From Phycisphaerales bacterium (lineage in GTDB: Bacteria; Planctomycetota; Phycisphaerae; UBA1845; Fen-1342): DNA of 64,000 nt. The stretch spans positions 182,539-246,538 of the forward strand of contig JALHJL010000004.1 in assembly GCA_022839625.1 (NCBI GenBank), read 5' to 3'. The notes under the pieces are model-generated. The model saw only the letters and a program-made list of their open reading frames with translations, was not told where the DNA came from and did no database searches. Both the position numbers and the translations under genes were made by a program. Below, piece by piece: positions 17,861 through 26,663 of this stretch; position 1 is the first letter of the stretch; each line of letters starts with the position of its first letter.

Positions 17861-19891
17861 TTGGATCCGAAAGAAGGCTCCCTGACGTCTCCCCCGCCGG
17901 CGCCGGTTGCGGGCGACTGCGGCACGGCGGGGCCAGGGCCTGCAACGTCGTCTCATCGCCGGCTGCACGCCGCGACAGTGATGCTGTTGCTCACGCTCGC
18001 CGCCGTGCTGGCGGTTTCCTCGCTCGTCGGCGACAGCATCACCTTCGACGAGACCAGCCATCTCACGGCGGGGATGAGCTACCTCAAGACGGCCGACTAC
18101 CGTTTTGCGCCCGACCATCCCCCGCTCGCGAAAATGTGGTGCGCCCTGCCGCTGCTGCTCGTGCGGCACAACTGGCCGCTCGCGGACAGCGAGGCCTGGG
18201 TTGACGCCAAGGTGTTCCCTTTCGGCCGACATTGGTTGTTCGATCTCAACGACGGGCAGCGGCTCCTGGTGGCCGGCCGCTGCATGATGGTCATTCTGTT
18301 GTTGGCGACGTGCCTGGCCACCTATGCCCTGGCGCGCCGCCTTTTCGGACCCCGCGCCGGCCTGCTCGCTCTGACCCTCGCAGTCCTCAGCCCCTCCATG
18401 CTCGCCCACGGCCGCCTTGTGACGACCGACATCCCCATCACCCTCTGCATGTCGCTCACCCTGCTGACCTTCGCCGGCGTGCTGGAACGACGCACCTGGC
18501 TGCGGTTGCTCGCGGCCGGACTCGCACTGGCGGCCGCCGCGGTGACAAAGATGTCCTGGCCCCTCGTGGTCCCAGCGCTGGCGGCGATGGCGCTGGCCGG
18601 TACGATCGCACCGCCGCGCAGCTCGAACGGCAAGGCAGGCGCGACCGAACCCCGGCGCCGTCGCGGCGATGCGACGCCGATCCTCGCCCTGCTCTTTCTG
18701 GCCGCGGCGACGTGGATGGGAATCTGGACCTGCTTCCGCTGGCGCATCCACATCTTCCCCAGCCCTGTGGCAGCTCTGAACACCCCGGAGTACCGGGCCT
18801 CGCTCGACCGGACGGGCGTGAAGCTCGGACGCGAGTGGCGGTTCGCCCTGTATGAGCTCGACGGTACGCCGCGGGCCGGGCTCGTTCCCGCCGTCCTCCG
18901 CTGGGCCGCCGACGTGCAGTTGCTGCCCGACGCCTACCTGCTGGGCCTGGCCCAGACGTACGGGTCGACGCGCGGGCGGCGCGGCTACCTGATGGGCGAG
19001 CATTCGGTGACCGGTTGGCGCAGCTACTTCCCGATCGCCTACGCCATCAAGACGCCGATCGCGACGATGGGCCTCGTGGCCGCAGGCCTGCTCGCACTCG
19101 TGCTCCGCAGGACACCGGTTCGCGACGGGAAGCTGGCACTGGGGCTGGCGGCGTTCGCGGCGATCTACGTCACGCACGTCATCTTCAGTTCCCTCAACAT
19201 CGGCGAACGGCACCTGCTGCCGATCTACCCGGCGTTGTTCGTGTGCGGCGGGGCCGCGGCCGCCTGGCTCAGCCATCGGCTCGGTCGCTGGCTGATCGCC
19301 GCGGCGTTGATCTGGCTGGCGGGCGCGAACGCCTCGATTTATCCCCACTACTTGGCGTATTTCAACGAGCTGGTCGGCGGCCCGAGAAACGGGCACAAGT
19401 ACCTCGTCGACAGCAACATCGACTGGGGGCAGGACTTGCTGCGGCTGGCGGACTATGCGCGCGAGCACCCGCACGAGCCAATCAAGCTGGCCTATTTCGG
19501 CAGCGCCCGGCCGACCTATTACGTCGACTGCAAGGTCCTTCCAGGCCAGTTCCCCGGCGAGCCGGAGGCCGAGCTGACCGGCGGCACTTACGTCGCCAGC
19601 ATCACCACGCTGTCGGGCGTATACGACATAGGTATCCGCGACGAGTTCTGGACCGAGCAGGCCCGTGCGGCGTACGTCCAATTCGCGCAGCTCACGCAGA
19701 CGACCGAGTCCGACGACGAATCACCGGAGTTCCGCGAACTCCGGCGCGAAGCGGCCGCCGAGTTCCCCCTGTGGCAGGCGCGGCTGCTGCTCAACCGGCT
19801 GAGCCGTCGGACGCCCGACGATCGGATCGGCTACTCCCTGTTCGTCTATCGCTTGACGGATGCGGAGGTGGAAGAGCTCATTCGCCCGTAG
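17861..19891 (+). CDS. membrane glycosyltransferase, GT39/PMT-like
   Basis: 676 aa with about ten membrane segments. The TTG at 17861 is the most upstream start but has no good ribosome site; the first membrane segment begins near residue 40. The first extracytoplasmic loop holds the acidic pair FDETSHLTAG expected of GT-C enzymes that use polyprenyl-phosphate sugars, then FAPDHPPLAK. The C-terminal ~200 residues after NGHKYLVDSNIDWGQD are soluble and probably periplasmic. It likely glycosylates proteins or lipids outside the inner membrane; donor and acceptor are unknown. It converges with the hydrolase gene (stops 14 bases overlapped). Confidence 0.75.
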   Translation: MDPKEGSLTSPPPAPVAGDCGTAGPGPATSSHRRLHAATVMLLLTLAAVLAVSSLVGDSITFDETSHLTAGMSYLKTADYRFAPDHPPLAKMWCALPLLLVRHNWPLADSEAWVDAKVFPFGRHWLFDLNDGQRLLVAGRCMMVILLLATCLATYALARRLFGPRAGLLALTLAVLSPSMLAHGRLVTTDIPITLCMSLTLLTFAGVLERRTWLRLLAAGLALAAAAVTKMSWPLVVPALAAMALAGTIAPPRSSNGKAGATEPRRRRGDATPILALLFLAAATWMGIWTCFRWRIHIFPSPVAALNTPEYRASLDRTGVKLGREWRFALYELDGTPRAGLVPAVLRWAADVQLLPDAYLLGLAQTYGSTRGRRGYLMGEHSVTGWRSYFPIAYAIKTPIATMGLVAAGLLALVLRRTPVRDGKLALGLAAFAAIYVTHVIFSSLNIGERHLLPIYPALFVCGGAAAAWLSHRLGRWLIAAALIWLAGANASIYPHYLAYFNELVGGPRNGHKYLVDSNIDWGQDLLRLADYAREHPHEPIKLAYFGSARPTYYVDCKVLPGQFPGEPEAELTGGTYVASITTLSGVYDIGIRDEFWTEQARAAYVQFAQLTQTTESDDESPEFRELRREAAAEFPLWQARLLLNRLSRRTPDDRIGYSLFVYRLTDAEVEELIRP

Positions 19892-20753
19892 CCGCGCCCG
19901 CGAGCGGCGGGTCGATGCGCAGATCCTCCGCATCGACCACGTATGGGGAGACGAAGTACTTGTTCCAGCGGTACTGAAGAATCGCTGCGTGGTTGCCCGG
20001 ATGACCGTACTCCGCCATCACGGGCGACCACGGAACCTGCTCGATCTTGGCGGTCTGCTCCTCATCGAGGGCCATCGCTTCCAGGGCAAATCCGCGCATG
20101 CCCGCAGTGGCCACGTAGCGGCGGTCCATCGTCCCGAACAGCCAGCAGAAGACGCCGGAGAGCGCCCAGTCGTGCGGGCTGTAGAAATTCACCAGCTTCC
20201 CGTCGATGGGGCGCAGGGCCGCCGTGAGATCATACGAAGGACTGACGGCGGGCTGCGCGAGGACCACGTTGTTGAGGCGCACGTCCGGCGGCAGGGCTTC
20301 GGCCACGAGCAACGCCATGAACCCGCCGGCCGAGTACCCCACCAGGTCGATCGGCCGGCCGGGATACCGCCGCGCGTACTCGGCGATCCGGTCGGCGACC
20401 TCGCGCGCCTCCGCGCAGTTGGCTTCATAACGCGTCAGGTGCGCGAAGAAATCCGGGGCCATGATCTCCCATTGGTAGAACTGGACCTGCTTCGTCAGGC
20501 CTGCATCGCGCAGGCCGCGGTACGCCGGCCCCAGCTCCCACGGCACCCCCACCAGCCCCGGGAACATCCAGACCAGCCCACGCTCCTGCTTCTGACCGGA
20601 CGGCTTGAACACCGCCGGATCAAGCAGCGTCGCCTCCGGCGGCGGCAGACCACAGCCCGCCAGGCCCGCGAGCACCGCCACGCACACGACGTTCCGGGAC
20701 GTGCGCAAGAGCTGCCGCAGCGCGTCCGTTACCAGCCGCTTCACACTCGCCAT
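19878..20753 (-). CDS. lipoprotein alpha/beta hydrolase
   Basis: 291 aa. The signal region VVCVAVLAGLAGC ends in a lipobox (Cys ~34). The nucleophile elbow GYSAGG (DLVGYSAGGFMALL) marks an alpha/beta hydrolase, and GHPGNHAAILQ near the C-terminus may supply the catalytic His. Substrate unknown; the lid-like region ~70-110 is Tyr/Trp-rich. The 3' end overlaps the end of the converging glycosyltransferase gene by 14 bases. Confidence 0.78.
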   Translation of the reverse strand: MASVKRLVTDALRQLLRTSRNVVCVAVLAGLAGCGLPPPEATLLDPAVFKPSGQKQERGLVWMFPGLVGVPWELGPAYRGLRDAGLTKQVQFYQWEIMAPDFFAHLTRYEANCAEAREVADRIAEYARRYPGRPIDLVGYSAGGFMALLVAEALPPDVRLNNVVLAQPAVSPSYDLTAALRPIDGKLVNFYSPHDWALSGVFCWLFGTMDRRYVATAGMRGFALEAMALDEEQTAKIEQVPWSPVMAEYGHPGNHAAILQYRWNKYFVSPYVVDAEDLRIDPPLAGAATGE

Positions 20754-20867
20754 GCTTGCTGATTTCGGCCAGCCGGGCTGCGCCTTGAAAAGCGGAACGG
20801 CGACCCGGTGGCCGGCCGGCCGAGACGTGTTCGCGGACCCGCCCTGCTGCGAATGCCGCCTGGCGAC

Positions 20868-21314
20868 TCACGCCCCCGTGTGTCCGAAACCTCCCTCGCC
20901 GCGTTGGCTCGGGGCCAGCTCCTGCACTTCGACTACCCGGACGTGCGCCACTGGTGCGATAACGAGCTGTGCGAAACGCGTGCCCCGCTCGATCGTATAC
21001 GGCACACGCCCGCAATTCCCGAGCACGACCTGGAGCTCCCCGCGGTAGTCGGCGTCGATGGTTCCCGGAGCGTTCGGCAGCATCAGCCCATGCCGCAACG
21101 CCAGCCCGCTGCGCGCCCGCACCTGGCCCTCGTAGCCCGGTGGAATCTCCAGGAACAAGCCGGTCGGAATCAGCTTGACCTCCCCCGGCGCGATCGTGAT
21201 CGGCTCCGAGTTCGCGGCATACAAATCCAGCCCCGCGGCCTGCGCGCTCATGTATTGCGGCAGCGGCAGGTCCTCAAGTCCCGCGCGGCGGCGGACTCTC
21301 AACTCGGGTGCCAC
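20868..21314 (-). CDS. dut: dUTP diphosphatase
   Basis: 148 aa trimeric dUTPase that hydrolyses dUTP to dUMP. All five motifs are present: AAGLDLYA, RSGLAL, GTIDADYRGELQVVLGN, RGTRFAQLVI and RGEGGFGHTG. The GTG at 21314 is chosen because AAGGAGGAGC lies just upstream and the dUTPase fold starts within ten residues; the ATG two bases earlier is in another frame. A promoter CTGTCA-N17-TATACT is 42 bases upstream of the start. Confidence 0.95.
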   Translation of the reverse strand: MAPELRVRRRAGLEDLPLPQYMSAQAAGLDLYAANSEPITIAPGEVKLIPTGLFLEIPPGYEGQVRARSGLALRHGLMLPNAPGTIDADYRGELQVVLGNCGRVPYTIERGTRFAQLVIAPVAHVRVVEVQELAPSQRGEGGFGHTGA

Positions 21315-21355
21315 ATGCTCCTCCTTGCCCGTCGAATCGCCAGCATCCTGGGGCC

Positions 21356-21384
21356 AGTATATCCACCGCACGCTGCCTTGACAG
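21356..21384 (-). promoter_or_regulatory. promoter of dut
   Basis: On the minus strand CTGTCA (21379-21384) and TATACT (21356-21361) are spaced by 17 bases. A perfect TTGACA reads on the plus strand at 21378-21383, so a divergent promoter for the STAS gene may overlap, although its -10 box is poor. Confidence 0.5.
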
Positions 21385-21487
21385 GCGGACACCGCGCGGG
21401 CGAAATATCCGTCGTGCCCGGTGCGCCGGGCCGTCGGGCCCGGGCCGGCCCGCCGGCCGACGGCCGGTTGGAAGGGAGGCACGAGCC

Positions 21488-21832
21488 GTGGTGTCCTCGC
21501 CCGACGTTTCGCCGTTGCAGCTCCATTACAGCGGGAATAAGCTCTTGTTCGTGCTGTCGGCCGAGAGCGACGCGCTGGCCGAGCTTCCCGCGGACTACGA
21601 GCAGCTACTCAATACCCGGCTGGCAGAGATACTGGCGGATTCGCGCCCCTTGAGCGTGGAGGTCAGCCTCGCGGGCCGGGCAGGGATCACCAGTCGCCAG
21701 CTCGGCTCGCTGATCGCCCTCCAGAAGGTGCTGCGACCACGGTTCGGGCGCATTCCGCTCACCGGGGTCAGCGACGGTGTCCGCCACCTGCTCTCGCGGA
21801 CGCACATCGACACCCTCTTCGACGTGGCCTGA
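21488..21832 (+). CDS. STAS-like (anti-anti-sigma type) domain protein
   Basis: 114 aa. The GTG at 21488 is eight bases after GGGAGG; a second GTG follows immediately. The pattern of strands and helices (LLFVLSAESDALAELP, PLSVEVSLAGRAGITSRQL, GRIPLTGVSDGVRHLLSRTH, IDTLFDVA) resembles a STAS domain, with the ending typical of anti-anti-sigma factors. The usual phosphorylatable Ser would fall near GRAGITSRQLG. It could be a structural relative only. Next comes a DUF2892 protein, 33 bases downstream. Confidence 0.6.
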   Translation: MVSSPDVSPLQLHYSGNKLLFVLSAESDALAELPADYEQLLNTRLAEILADSRPLSVEVSLAGRAGITSRQLGSLIALQKVLRPRFGRIPLTGVSDGVRHLLSRTHIDTLFDVA

Positions 21833-21865
21833 GATCGTCGTCCACTTCGTAATAGGCGCCCGCCC

Positions 21866-22096
21866 ATGTGCATGGAAAGATACATTCGCCTGATCGCCGG
21901 CCTCTTCGTTCTGCTCAGCCTGCTGTTGGCCCGGTTTCACAGCCCGTACTGGCTGCTCTTCACCGCCTTCGTCGGGCTCAACCTCTTCCAGTCGGCGATC
22001 ACGCGCTGGTGTCTGATGGAGGACATCCTCGCGAAGCTTGGCGTCCCGCCGTGCCGCCACGGTACGCAGGGCCCGCAAGGTCCACCTGCGACCTGA
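21866..22096 (+). CDS. DUF2892 (YgaP-type) membrane protein
   Basis: 76 aa with two membrane helices. The pattern ERYIRLIAGLFVLLSLLLA then LFTAFVGLNLFQSAITRWC and LMEDILAKLGV is that of the DUF2892/YgaP membrane module, often fused to or beside rhodaneses; no rhodanese is here. ATGs at 21866 and 21872 are both possible. It ends in a Gly/Pro-rich tail. Cytoplasmic membrane; function unknown. Confidence 0.8.
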   Translation: MCMERYIRLIAGLFVLLSLLLARFHSPYWLLFTAFVGLNLFQSAITRWCLMEDILAKLGVPPCRHGTQGPQGPPAT

Positions 22097-22158
22097 ATCG
22101 CCGTTCGCAGTTCGGCTGCCGGCGTCAGACCCTCACCCGAAGGCAAGCGCTCGCCGCT

Positions 22159-23433
22159 TCACGTGCCCGCTTGCGCTGCGCTCTCTGATTGCGCCGCAGG
22201 ATCACGCCCGGCGGCATTGTCGCTCGAACGCTTCACCTCGCGGTAGAAGGTATCCCGCTCCACCGGCTCGCAGCCGGCTTCGCGCAGCAGGCGGCGAATC
22301 TGGGGCACAGTCAGTTCCTGGCGGTTGCTGCCGCGCCCCTCGCGCTTTGTGATGTCATACCACACGACGGTCCCGTCGAAGTCGTCCACGCCCCAGTTCA
22401 GCGCGACCTGTGCCAGCTTGGCGGACTGCATGATCCAGAACGCTTTGATGTGCGGGAAGTTGTCGAGCATCAGGCGCGACACCGCCAGCGTGCGCAGGTC
22501 ATCGAGCCCGCTGGGACCCGGCAGGTGCGCCAGCGCACTGCCGTCGGGGATGAACGACAGCGGCACAAAGCACTGGAAAGCCGCCCGCCGGTCGCGGAGC
22601 GACGCATCCTGGTGCTCGCGCAACTTGAGCATGTGCTGCAGACGCTCCTCCACCGACTCGATGTGTCCGTACAGCATCGTCGCGTTGGAGGGAATCCCCA
22701 GCTCGTGGGCCGTGCCGTGCACGTCGAACCAGTGCTGCTCACCCACCTTCGCCCGGAACGCCTCCGCGTGCACGCGGTCATCGAAAATCTCCGCGCCGCC
22801 GCCCGGCAGACTGTCGAGCCCCGCCTCGCGCAACGCCGTCAACACCTCCGCGATGCTGAGGCGCGGCCGCGTGATGCGCGTGAAGTGCACGATCTCGATC
22901 GCCGTAAAAGCCTTGATATGCAGCCCCGGACAGCGCGCCTTGATGGCCCGGCACATGTCCGTGTAGTACGAGAACGGCAGCCGCGGGTGCAGGCCGCCGA
23001 CAATGTGTACCTCCGTGGCCCCTTGTGCCGCTGCCTCCGCGGCCAACTCCACGATCTCGCCAATCGAGTGTTCGTACCCGCCGCCCTCGAACGTCCGGGC
23101 CGGGACCCCCGCCTCCGTCGCCGAACGCGCCTGGCCGGAGATTGGCAAAGCCTGCGGACCGCGGGCGCTGCCCGGCCCCGCCGTCGGAAACGGCCGATAG
23201 AAAGAGCAGAATTTGCAGCGCAGGACGCAGTAGTTCGTGTAGTTGATGTGCCGGTTGATGTTGTAGAACGCCTTGCGCCCGTGCCGGCGCTCGCGCGCCA
23301 GGTTGGCCAGCTCGCCCACCGTGAAGATGTCCCGCGTCCGATAGAGCGCCAGCCCGTCTGCCAGCGACAGGCGCCCGCCCGCCAGGACCCGCGCGCGGAT
23401 CGGTGTCAGCGCCGGGTCCGCCGCGACCGCCAT
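22159..23433 (-). CDS. mqnE: aminodeoxyfutalosine synthase (menaquinone, futalosine route)
   Basis: 424 aa from the ATG at 23433 with GAGGGAAAC upstream. Radical SAM enzyme joining SAM and 3-(1-carboxyvinyl)oxybenzoate in the futalosine pathway. The cluster motif is C69-x3-C73-x2-C76 (CVLRCKFCSFYR). Diagnostic MqnE segments are EVHIVGGLHPRLPFSYYTDM, KAFTAIEI, GLDSLPGGGAEIF, SNATMLYGHIES and SRLMLDNFPHIKAFW. Between residues ~81 and 116 there is a Gly/Ala/Pro-rich insertion (SARGPQALPISGQARSATEA) that normal MqnE lacks. Other mqn genes are not in the window. Confidence 0.9.
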   Translation of the reverse strand: MAVAADPALTPIRARVLAGGRLSLADGLALYRTRDIFTVGELANLARERRHGRKAFYNINRHINYTNYCVLRCKFCSFYRPFPTAGPGSARGPQALPISGQARSATEAGVPARTFEGGGYEHSIGEIVELAAEAAAQGATEVHIVGGLHPRLPFSYYTDMCRAIKARCPGLHIKAFTAIEIVHFTRITRPRLSIAEVLTALREAGLDSLPGGGAEIFDDRVHAEAFRAKVGEQHWFDVHGTAHELGIPSNATMLYGHIESVEERLQHMLKLREHQDASLRDRRAAFQCFVPLSFIPDGSALAHLPGPSGLDDLRTLAVSRLMLDNFPHIKAFWIMQSAKLAQVALNWGVDDFDGTVVWYDITKREGRGSNRQELTVPQIRRLLREAGCEPVERDTFYREVKRSSDNAAGRDPAAQSESAAQAGT

Positions 23434-23577
23434 GTTTCCCTCGCGCTGAGTCTTCACGCCTCGCACCACGCTACGCCGGCCGCCCCTCGAAATCGCCGCA
23501 CCGTGCGCTAGTATTCTATCAAGCACGCCCCGGCCGCAACCGATGGCGGCTGTGACGTGCCACGGCGAGCACCACGC

Positions 23578-23664
23578 ATGAAGAATGTCTGGCCCATATT
23601 GTTCCTGGCGAGCCTGGCGACCTTTGCGTACCTGCAATTGACGGGGCGCATCGGCCGCACCTGA
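23578..23664 (+). CDS. 28-aa signal-anchor ORF, in frame with the TlpA gene
   Basis: ATG at 23578, MKNVWPILFLASLATFAYLQ then LTGRIGRT and TGA at 23662. It is one hydrophobic helix with a short basic flank, like the membrane anchor of a TlpA-type thioredoxin. The TlpA-like frame continues directly after this TGA, in the same phase. Either this is the broken-off anchor of that protein, a UGA that is read through, or an independent micropeptide. The ribosome site is weak (GGCGAG). Confidence 0.5.
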   Translation: MKNVWPILFLASLATFAYLQLTGRIGRT

Positions 23665-23667
23665 GGC

Positions 23668-24147
23668 GTGACGGCCCCCCGGCCCAGTTCGGGCCAGCCC
23701 GTCCCTAGCCTCTCCGTCGCGCCCGCGTTCCAGGCCGCGGCCATGTCCGGCGAGACGATCCGCTTCCCGGACGCCTTCCGGGGGCGCCTGGTGCTTCTCG
23801 ATTTCTGGGCCACCTGGTGCGCGCCCTGCGTTCAGGAGAAGCCGCAACTCATCCAGGCCTACGAGAAGTTCCGCAGCCAGGGGCTGGAGGTCGTCAGCGT
23901 CTCGCTCGACGCGTTCGAGCGGATATCAGCCGCGCGCGTGGCGGAGTTCCTGAAGAACCAGAAGGCCACCTGGCCGCAAATCTACAATGATGGCCCCGTG
24001 TTGGCGGCCCGCTTCGGCGTGTCCGCCCTCCCGGCCGCCTTTCTTATCGACGGCGACACCGGAATCGTCCTTGCCTCCGGCGATGACCTCCGCGGCGATG
24101 CGCTCCCGAAGACGATCGAGCAGCACCTCAAGACGGTCCCGCGGTAG
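23668..24147 (+). CDS. TlpA-like thioredoxin-fold protein
   Basis: 159 aa from the GTG at 23668, or shorter from the ATG at 23743. The redox motif WCAPC (C51, C54) lies in LLDFWATWCAPCVQEKPQL, followed by the TlpA-type YEKFRSQGLEVVSVSLD. PAAFLIDGDTGIV contains the cis-Pro region, although the residue before Ala shifts it slightly. Such proteins are normally exported by an N-terminal anchor. Here the anchor is encoded upstream in frame, separated by one TGA. Without it the protein would be cytoplasmic. No cytochrome biogenesis genes are adjacent. Confidence 0.82.
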   Translation: MTAPRPSSGQPVPSLSVAPAFQAAAMSGETIRFPDAFRGRLVLLDFWATWCAPCVQEKPQLIQAYEKFRSQGLEVVSVSLDAFERISAARVAEFLKNQKATWPQIYNDGPVLAARFGVSALPAAFLIDGDTGIVLASGDDLRGDALPKTIEQHLKTVPR

Positions 24148-24182
24148 CGGCCTGAGCCTGAGTTATTCACAGAGGTGGGGGA

Positions 24183-24203
24183 GTGCAAAGCTCCACTTCG
24201 TAC
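24183..24203. repeat. 21-base near-palindrome, copy 1
   Basis: Begins GTGCAAAG and ends CTTCGTAC. It shares 16 of 21 positions with the element at 31848-31868. Just downstream AGGAACT and AGTTCCT (about 24213-24236) form another 7-bp inverted repeat. It lies between the TlpA gene and anmK. Confidence 0.35.
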
Positions 24204-24324
24204 CTCTTACCCAGGAACTTGCGCGCCCCAGTTCCTTGCCGAATCTGTGCACCAGGGCACGGTGCCGTCCCCGGTCTTCCCTGCGCGGTTTGACGGCCAG
24301 GCGTACGAGGCCGACGATGCGGCT

Positions 24325-25455
24325 ATGCCCGTCCGCAAAGTCGTCGGCTGCATGACCGGCACGAGCATCGACGCCCTCGACGTCGCGCTCCTGGCGATCG
24401 AGGGTCGCGGCCTCGACATGCGCGCCGCGCTGCTGCGTTGCCACACCCAGCCTCTCGGGCCGCTGGCCGAACCGCTGCGCCGCCTGGCGTCACAGGAGCC
24501 GTTCTCCGCAGGCACCATCTGCGGCCTGGCGCACCAGCTCGCCGATTTCCACGCCAGCGCCATCCGGCACGTACTCGCCGGCGAGCGCGCCGACCTGATC
24601 GCCGCTCATGGCCAGACGGTGTTTCACCGCCCGCCGCGGAGCTGGCAGTTGCTGAACCCGGCCCCCCTCGCCCACGTGTTGCACACGCCGGTCGTGTTCG
24701 ATCTGCGGGCGGCCGATCTGGCGGCCGGCGGCCAGGGAGCCCCCATCACGCCGCTGGCAGACTACATCCTCTTCCGTGCGGAGGCCGCCGCGCGGGCGAT
24801 CGTCAACTTCGGCGGGTACTGCAACTTCACGCTGCTGCCGCGCGCAATCACGTCGGCGGGGAATCACGAGCGTGCCATCGACGCGATTCGCGGCGGGGAT
24901 ATCTGCGCGTGCGACCAGCTTCTGGACGGTTTGGCGCGGACGCTGCTGCGCGAGCCGTTCGATGCGGACGGACGCCGCGCCGCGGCCGGCACTGCTCATG
25001 CTGAACCGCGCGACTCACTCGTAGACTTGCTCCGGTCGCAAGCCCGGACCGGCCGTTCGCTGGGCACGGGCGACGAGCTTGCAGGCTGGGCCGAGAGCTA
25101 TCGCGACCGGTTCCCAGCGGAGGACCTTCTGCGATCGGCGTGCGAGGCCCTGGCAGAGGTGATTGTCGAAGCGATCGAGGGCGTTGCCGCCGCCGCTCCC
25201 GCTGGCGGTGTCGACGAGTACCTGCTCGCCGGCGGCGGAGTGAAGAACCAGGCGTTGTGCGCGGCGTTCACCGCGCGATGCCGTGGGCGTACCGCGCTCA
25301 GCGACGCGGCCGGCATCCCGGCCGCACATCGCGAGGCCGCCGGCATCGCCGTGCTTGGCGCACTCTGCCAGGATCGTGTCCCCATCACACTGCCGGCCAT
25401 CACCGGCACGCCGGCGCCGGCCCCTCTTTCCGGGGTCTGGGTGTTTCCGGGCTGA
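24325..25455 (+). CDS. anmK: anhydro-N-acetylmuramic acid kinase
   Basis: 376 aa from the ATG at 24325; the frame is open further upstream to 24175 but the conserved start VVGCMTGTSIDALDVAL follows this ATG. The enzyme opens and phosphorylates 1,6-anhydroMurNAc to MurNAc-6-P in cell-wall recycling. Family marks present: GTSIDALD, LIAAHGQTVFH, NFGGYCNFTLLP, ACDQLLDGLA, LLAGGGVKNQAL, GIPAAHREAAGIAVLG. The ribosome site is weak. It converges on the CsgG-like lipoprotein gene. Confidence 0.92.
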   Translation: MPVRKVVGCMTGTSIDALDVALLAIEGRGLDMRAALLRCHTQPLGPLAEPLRRLASQEPFSAGTICGLAHQLADFHASAIRHVLAGERADLIAAHGQTVFHRPPRSWQLLNPAPLAHVLHTPVVFDLRAADLAAGGQGAPITPLADYILFRAEAAARAIVNFGGYCNFTLLPRAITSAGNHERAIDAIRGGDICACDQLLDGLARTLLREPFDADGRRAAAGTAHAEPRDSLVDLLRSQARTGRSLGTGDELAGWAESYRDRFPAEDLLRSACEALAEVIVEAIEGVAAAAPAGGVDEYLLAGGGVKNQALCAAFTARCRGRTALSDAAGIPAAHREAAGIAVLGALCQDRVPITLPAITGTPAPAPLSGVWVFPG

Positions 25456-25474
25456 GCGCGGCGCGACGTGTTCC

Positions 25475-26563
25475 TCAGTCCTTCTCCGTTGCGAGGCTGA
25501 AGCTCCGCGTCAGGATCGGCTGCGGGTCGCGCCCGCTGTAAATCTTGGCCACGAACTTCTCGGAGCCCGTCTTGAGGAGCGTCTCCATCGGCACCTGATA
25601 GGAGATGCCCTCCGGGCCGGCACTGCCCGACCAGACGAACTCCTGCTCGAAGAGGTTCTCGCGCCCCTCGTCCGTCGCGATTGCCACCCGGAACTGGTTC
25701 CGCTCACATGCCTCGGGCAGCCTGCGGACGACGAGCAGGAACTCCGGTAGCGAGCGCGGCAGCTTCTTCACCGTTTCATAGCGGCCGTCGTAGTAGTCCG
25801 TCGCGATGACGAGCGAATCGCCCCCGAGCTTCACCTTCAGCCGCGTCGGCGCGATCGCCTTGTAGAACTCGGTGGCCAGTTCCGCCACGGCGAGCTCCGC
25901 CATGTCCTCCGGCGTCCGGCTGGGCGGCTCGTTCCGCGACGTCCGCGGGCTGGGCGCGATGCGCGCCGTGTGGCTCAGCAGGATCTTGCCGGTCGCGGCA
26001 TCGATGACGCGCGCGCTCGCCTCCACCTCGGCCCCATGCTTGAAGGTCCAGACTGTGTCTTCCCCGACGACGATCCGCCGGCCCGCGCGGTCGCGCAGGG
26101 GATACCCGCGGCGGTCGAGCGCGTACTGCGGGATCGTCTGCCGCTGTCGCTCGCTGATGAGCTTGTAGTCGGTGATCTTGGTGGCAACGAGCGCTTGTGC
26201 GATCTTGAGCTTCTCCTCCGGCAGCGCCGTTCCCTCATCGATCGCATCCGCCAGCCGCGATAGGTCCTGCTCGGCGAATACGTCCCGCAACTCGGCGCGG
26301 CTCAGGACGGTGAAGGCACCGTTCTGGGCGAGCTGCGTGGTGAGGCGGTCGGCGAGCACACCGGCCGCACGCACCGCCTTGGGGGTCGCGGCACGTCCGG
26401 GCAGGACTGCGATCCGGTCGTAGCGCTCGTGCTCCCACTGCGGATAGTGTGTCACGTAGGTTGCACGCCGCTCCCCGCCGCCGCAGCCCGCCAGCAGGGC
26501 GGAAATTACGCAGACGCCGAGCGCGATCGCGCGCCGGACCGAGCTACACCAGGATGCTTCCAT
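25475..26563 (-). CDS. CsgG-like outer-membrane lipoprotein
   Basis: 362 aa. Lipobox SALLAGC (Cys ~27). The region YDRIAVLPGRAATPKAVRAA then LADRLTTQLAQNGAFTVLSR and DVFAEQDLS matches the N-terminal half of CsgG/LpoB-type proteins (IAVLPF..., L...L...F.VL.R). SHTARI and YKAIAPTRLKVKLG support the same fold. The C-terminal 100 residues are a separate beta domain. A transport pore is possible but unproven; no curli genes are nearby. Confidence 0.65.
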   Translation of the reverse strand: MEASWCSSVRRAIALGVCVISALLAGCGGGERRATYVTHYPQWEHERYDRIAVLPGRAATPKAVRAAGVLADRLTTQLAQNGAFTVLSRAELRDVFAEQDLSRLADAIDEGTALPEEKLKIAQALVATKITDYKLISERQRQTIPQYALDRRGYPLRDRAGRRIVVGEDTVWTFKHGAEVEASARVIDAATGKILLSHTARIAPSPRTSRNEPPSRTPEDMAELAVAELATEFYKAIAPTRLKVKLGGDSLVIATDYYDGRYETVKKLPRSLPEFLLVVRRLPEACERNQFRVAIATDEGRENLFEQEFVWSGSAGPEGISYQVPMETLLKTGSEKFVAKIYSGRDPQPILTRSFSLATEKD

Positions 26564-26663
26564 GCGCTTTCCTCAGCCAACCACCATGACACAGCGATGC
26601 CGTGCGCCGCCCGACACGCCGCATTCCGGCGCCGGCGCGTGCGCCCCCGACAATCCGAGACGA

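Noticed and set aside
16616..19681. 1021-codon open frame on the minus strand
   Set aside because: It runs antisense through the B12-MeaB and glycosyltransferase genes. Composition is Arg/Gly/His-rich, as expected of a shadow in GC-rich DNA.
24163..24171. TTATTCACA, a perfect DnaA-box match
   Set aside because: It is a single copy with no cluster, no dnaA/dnaN and no unwinding region nearby. One such 9-mer is expected by chance.
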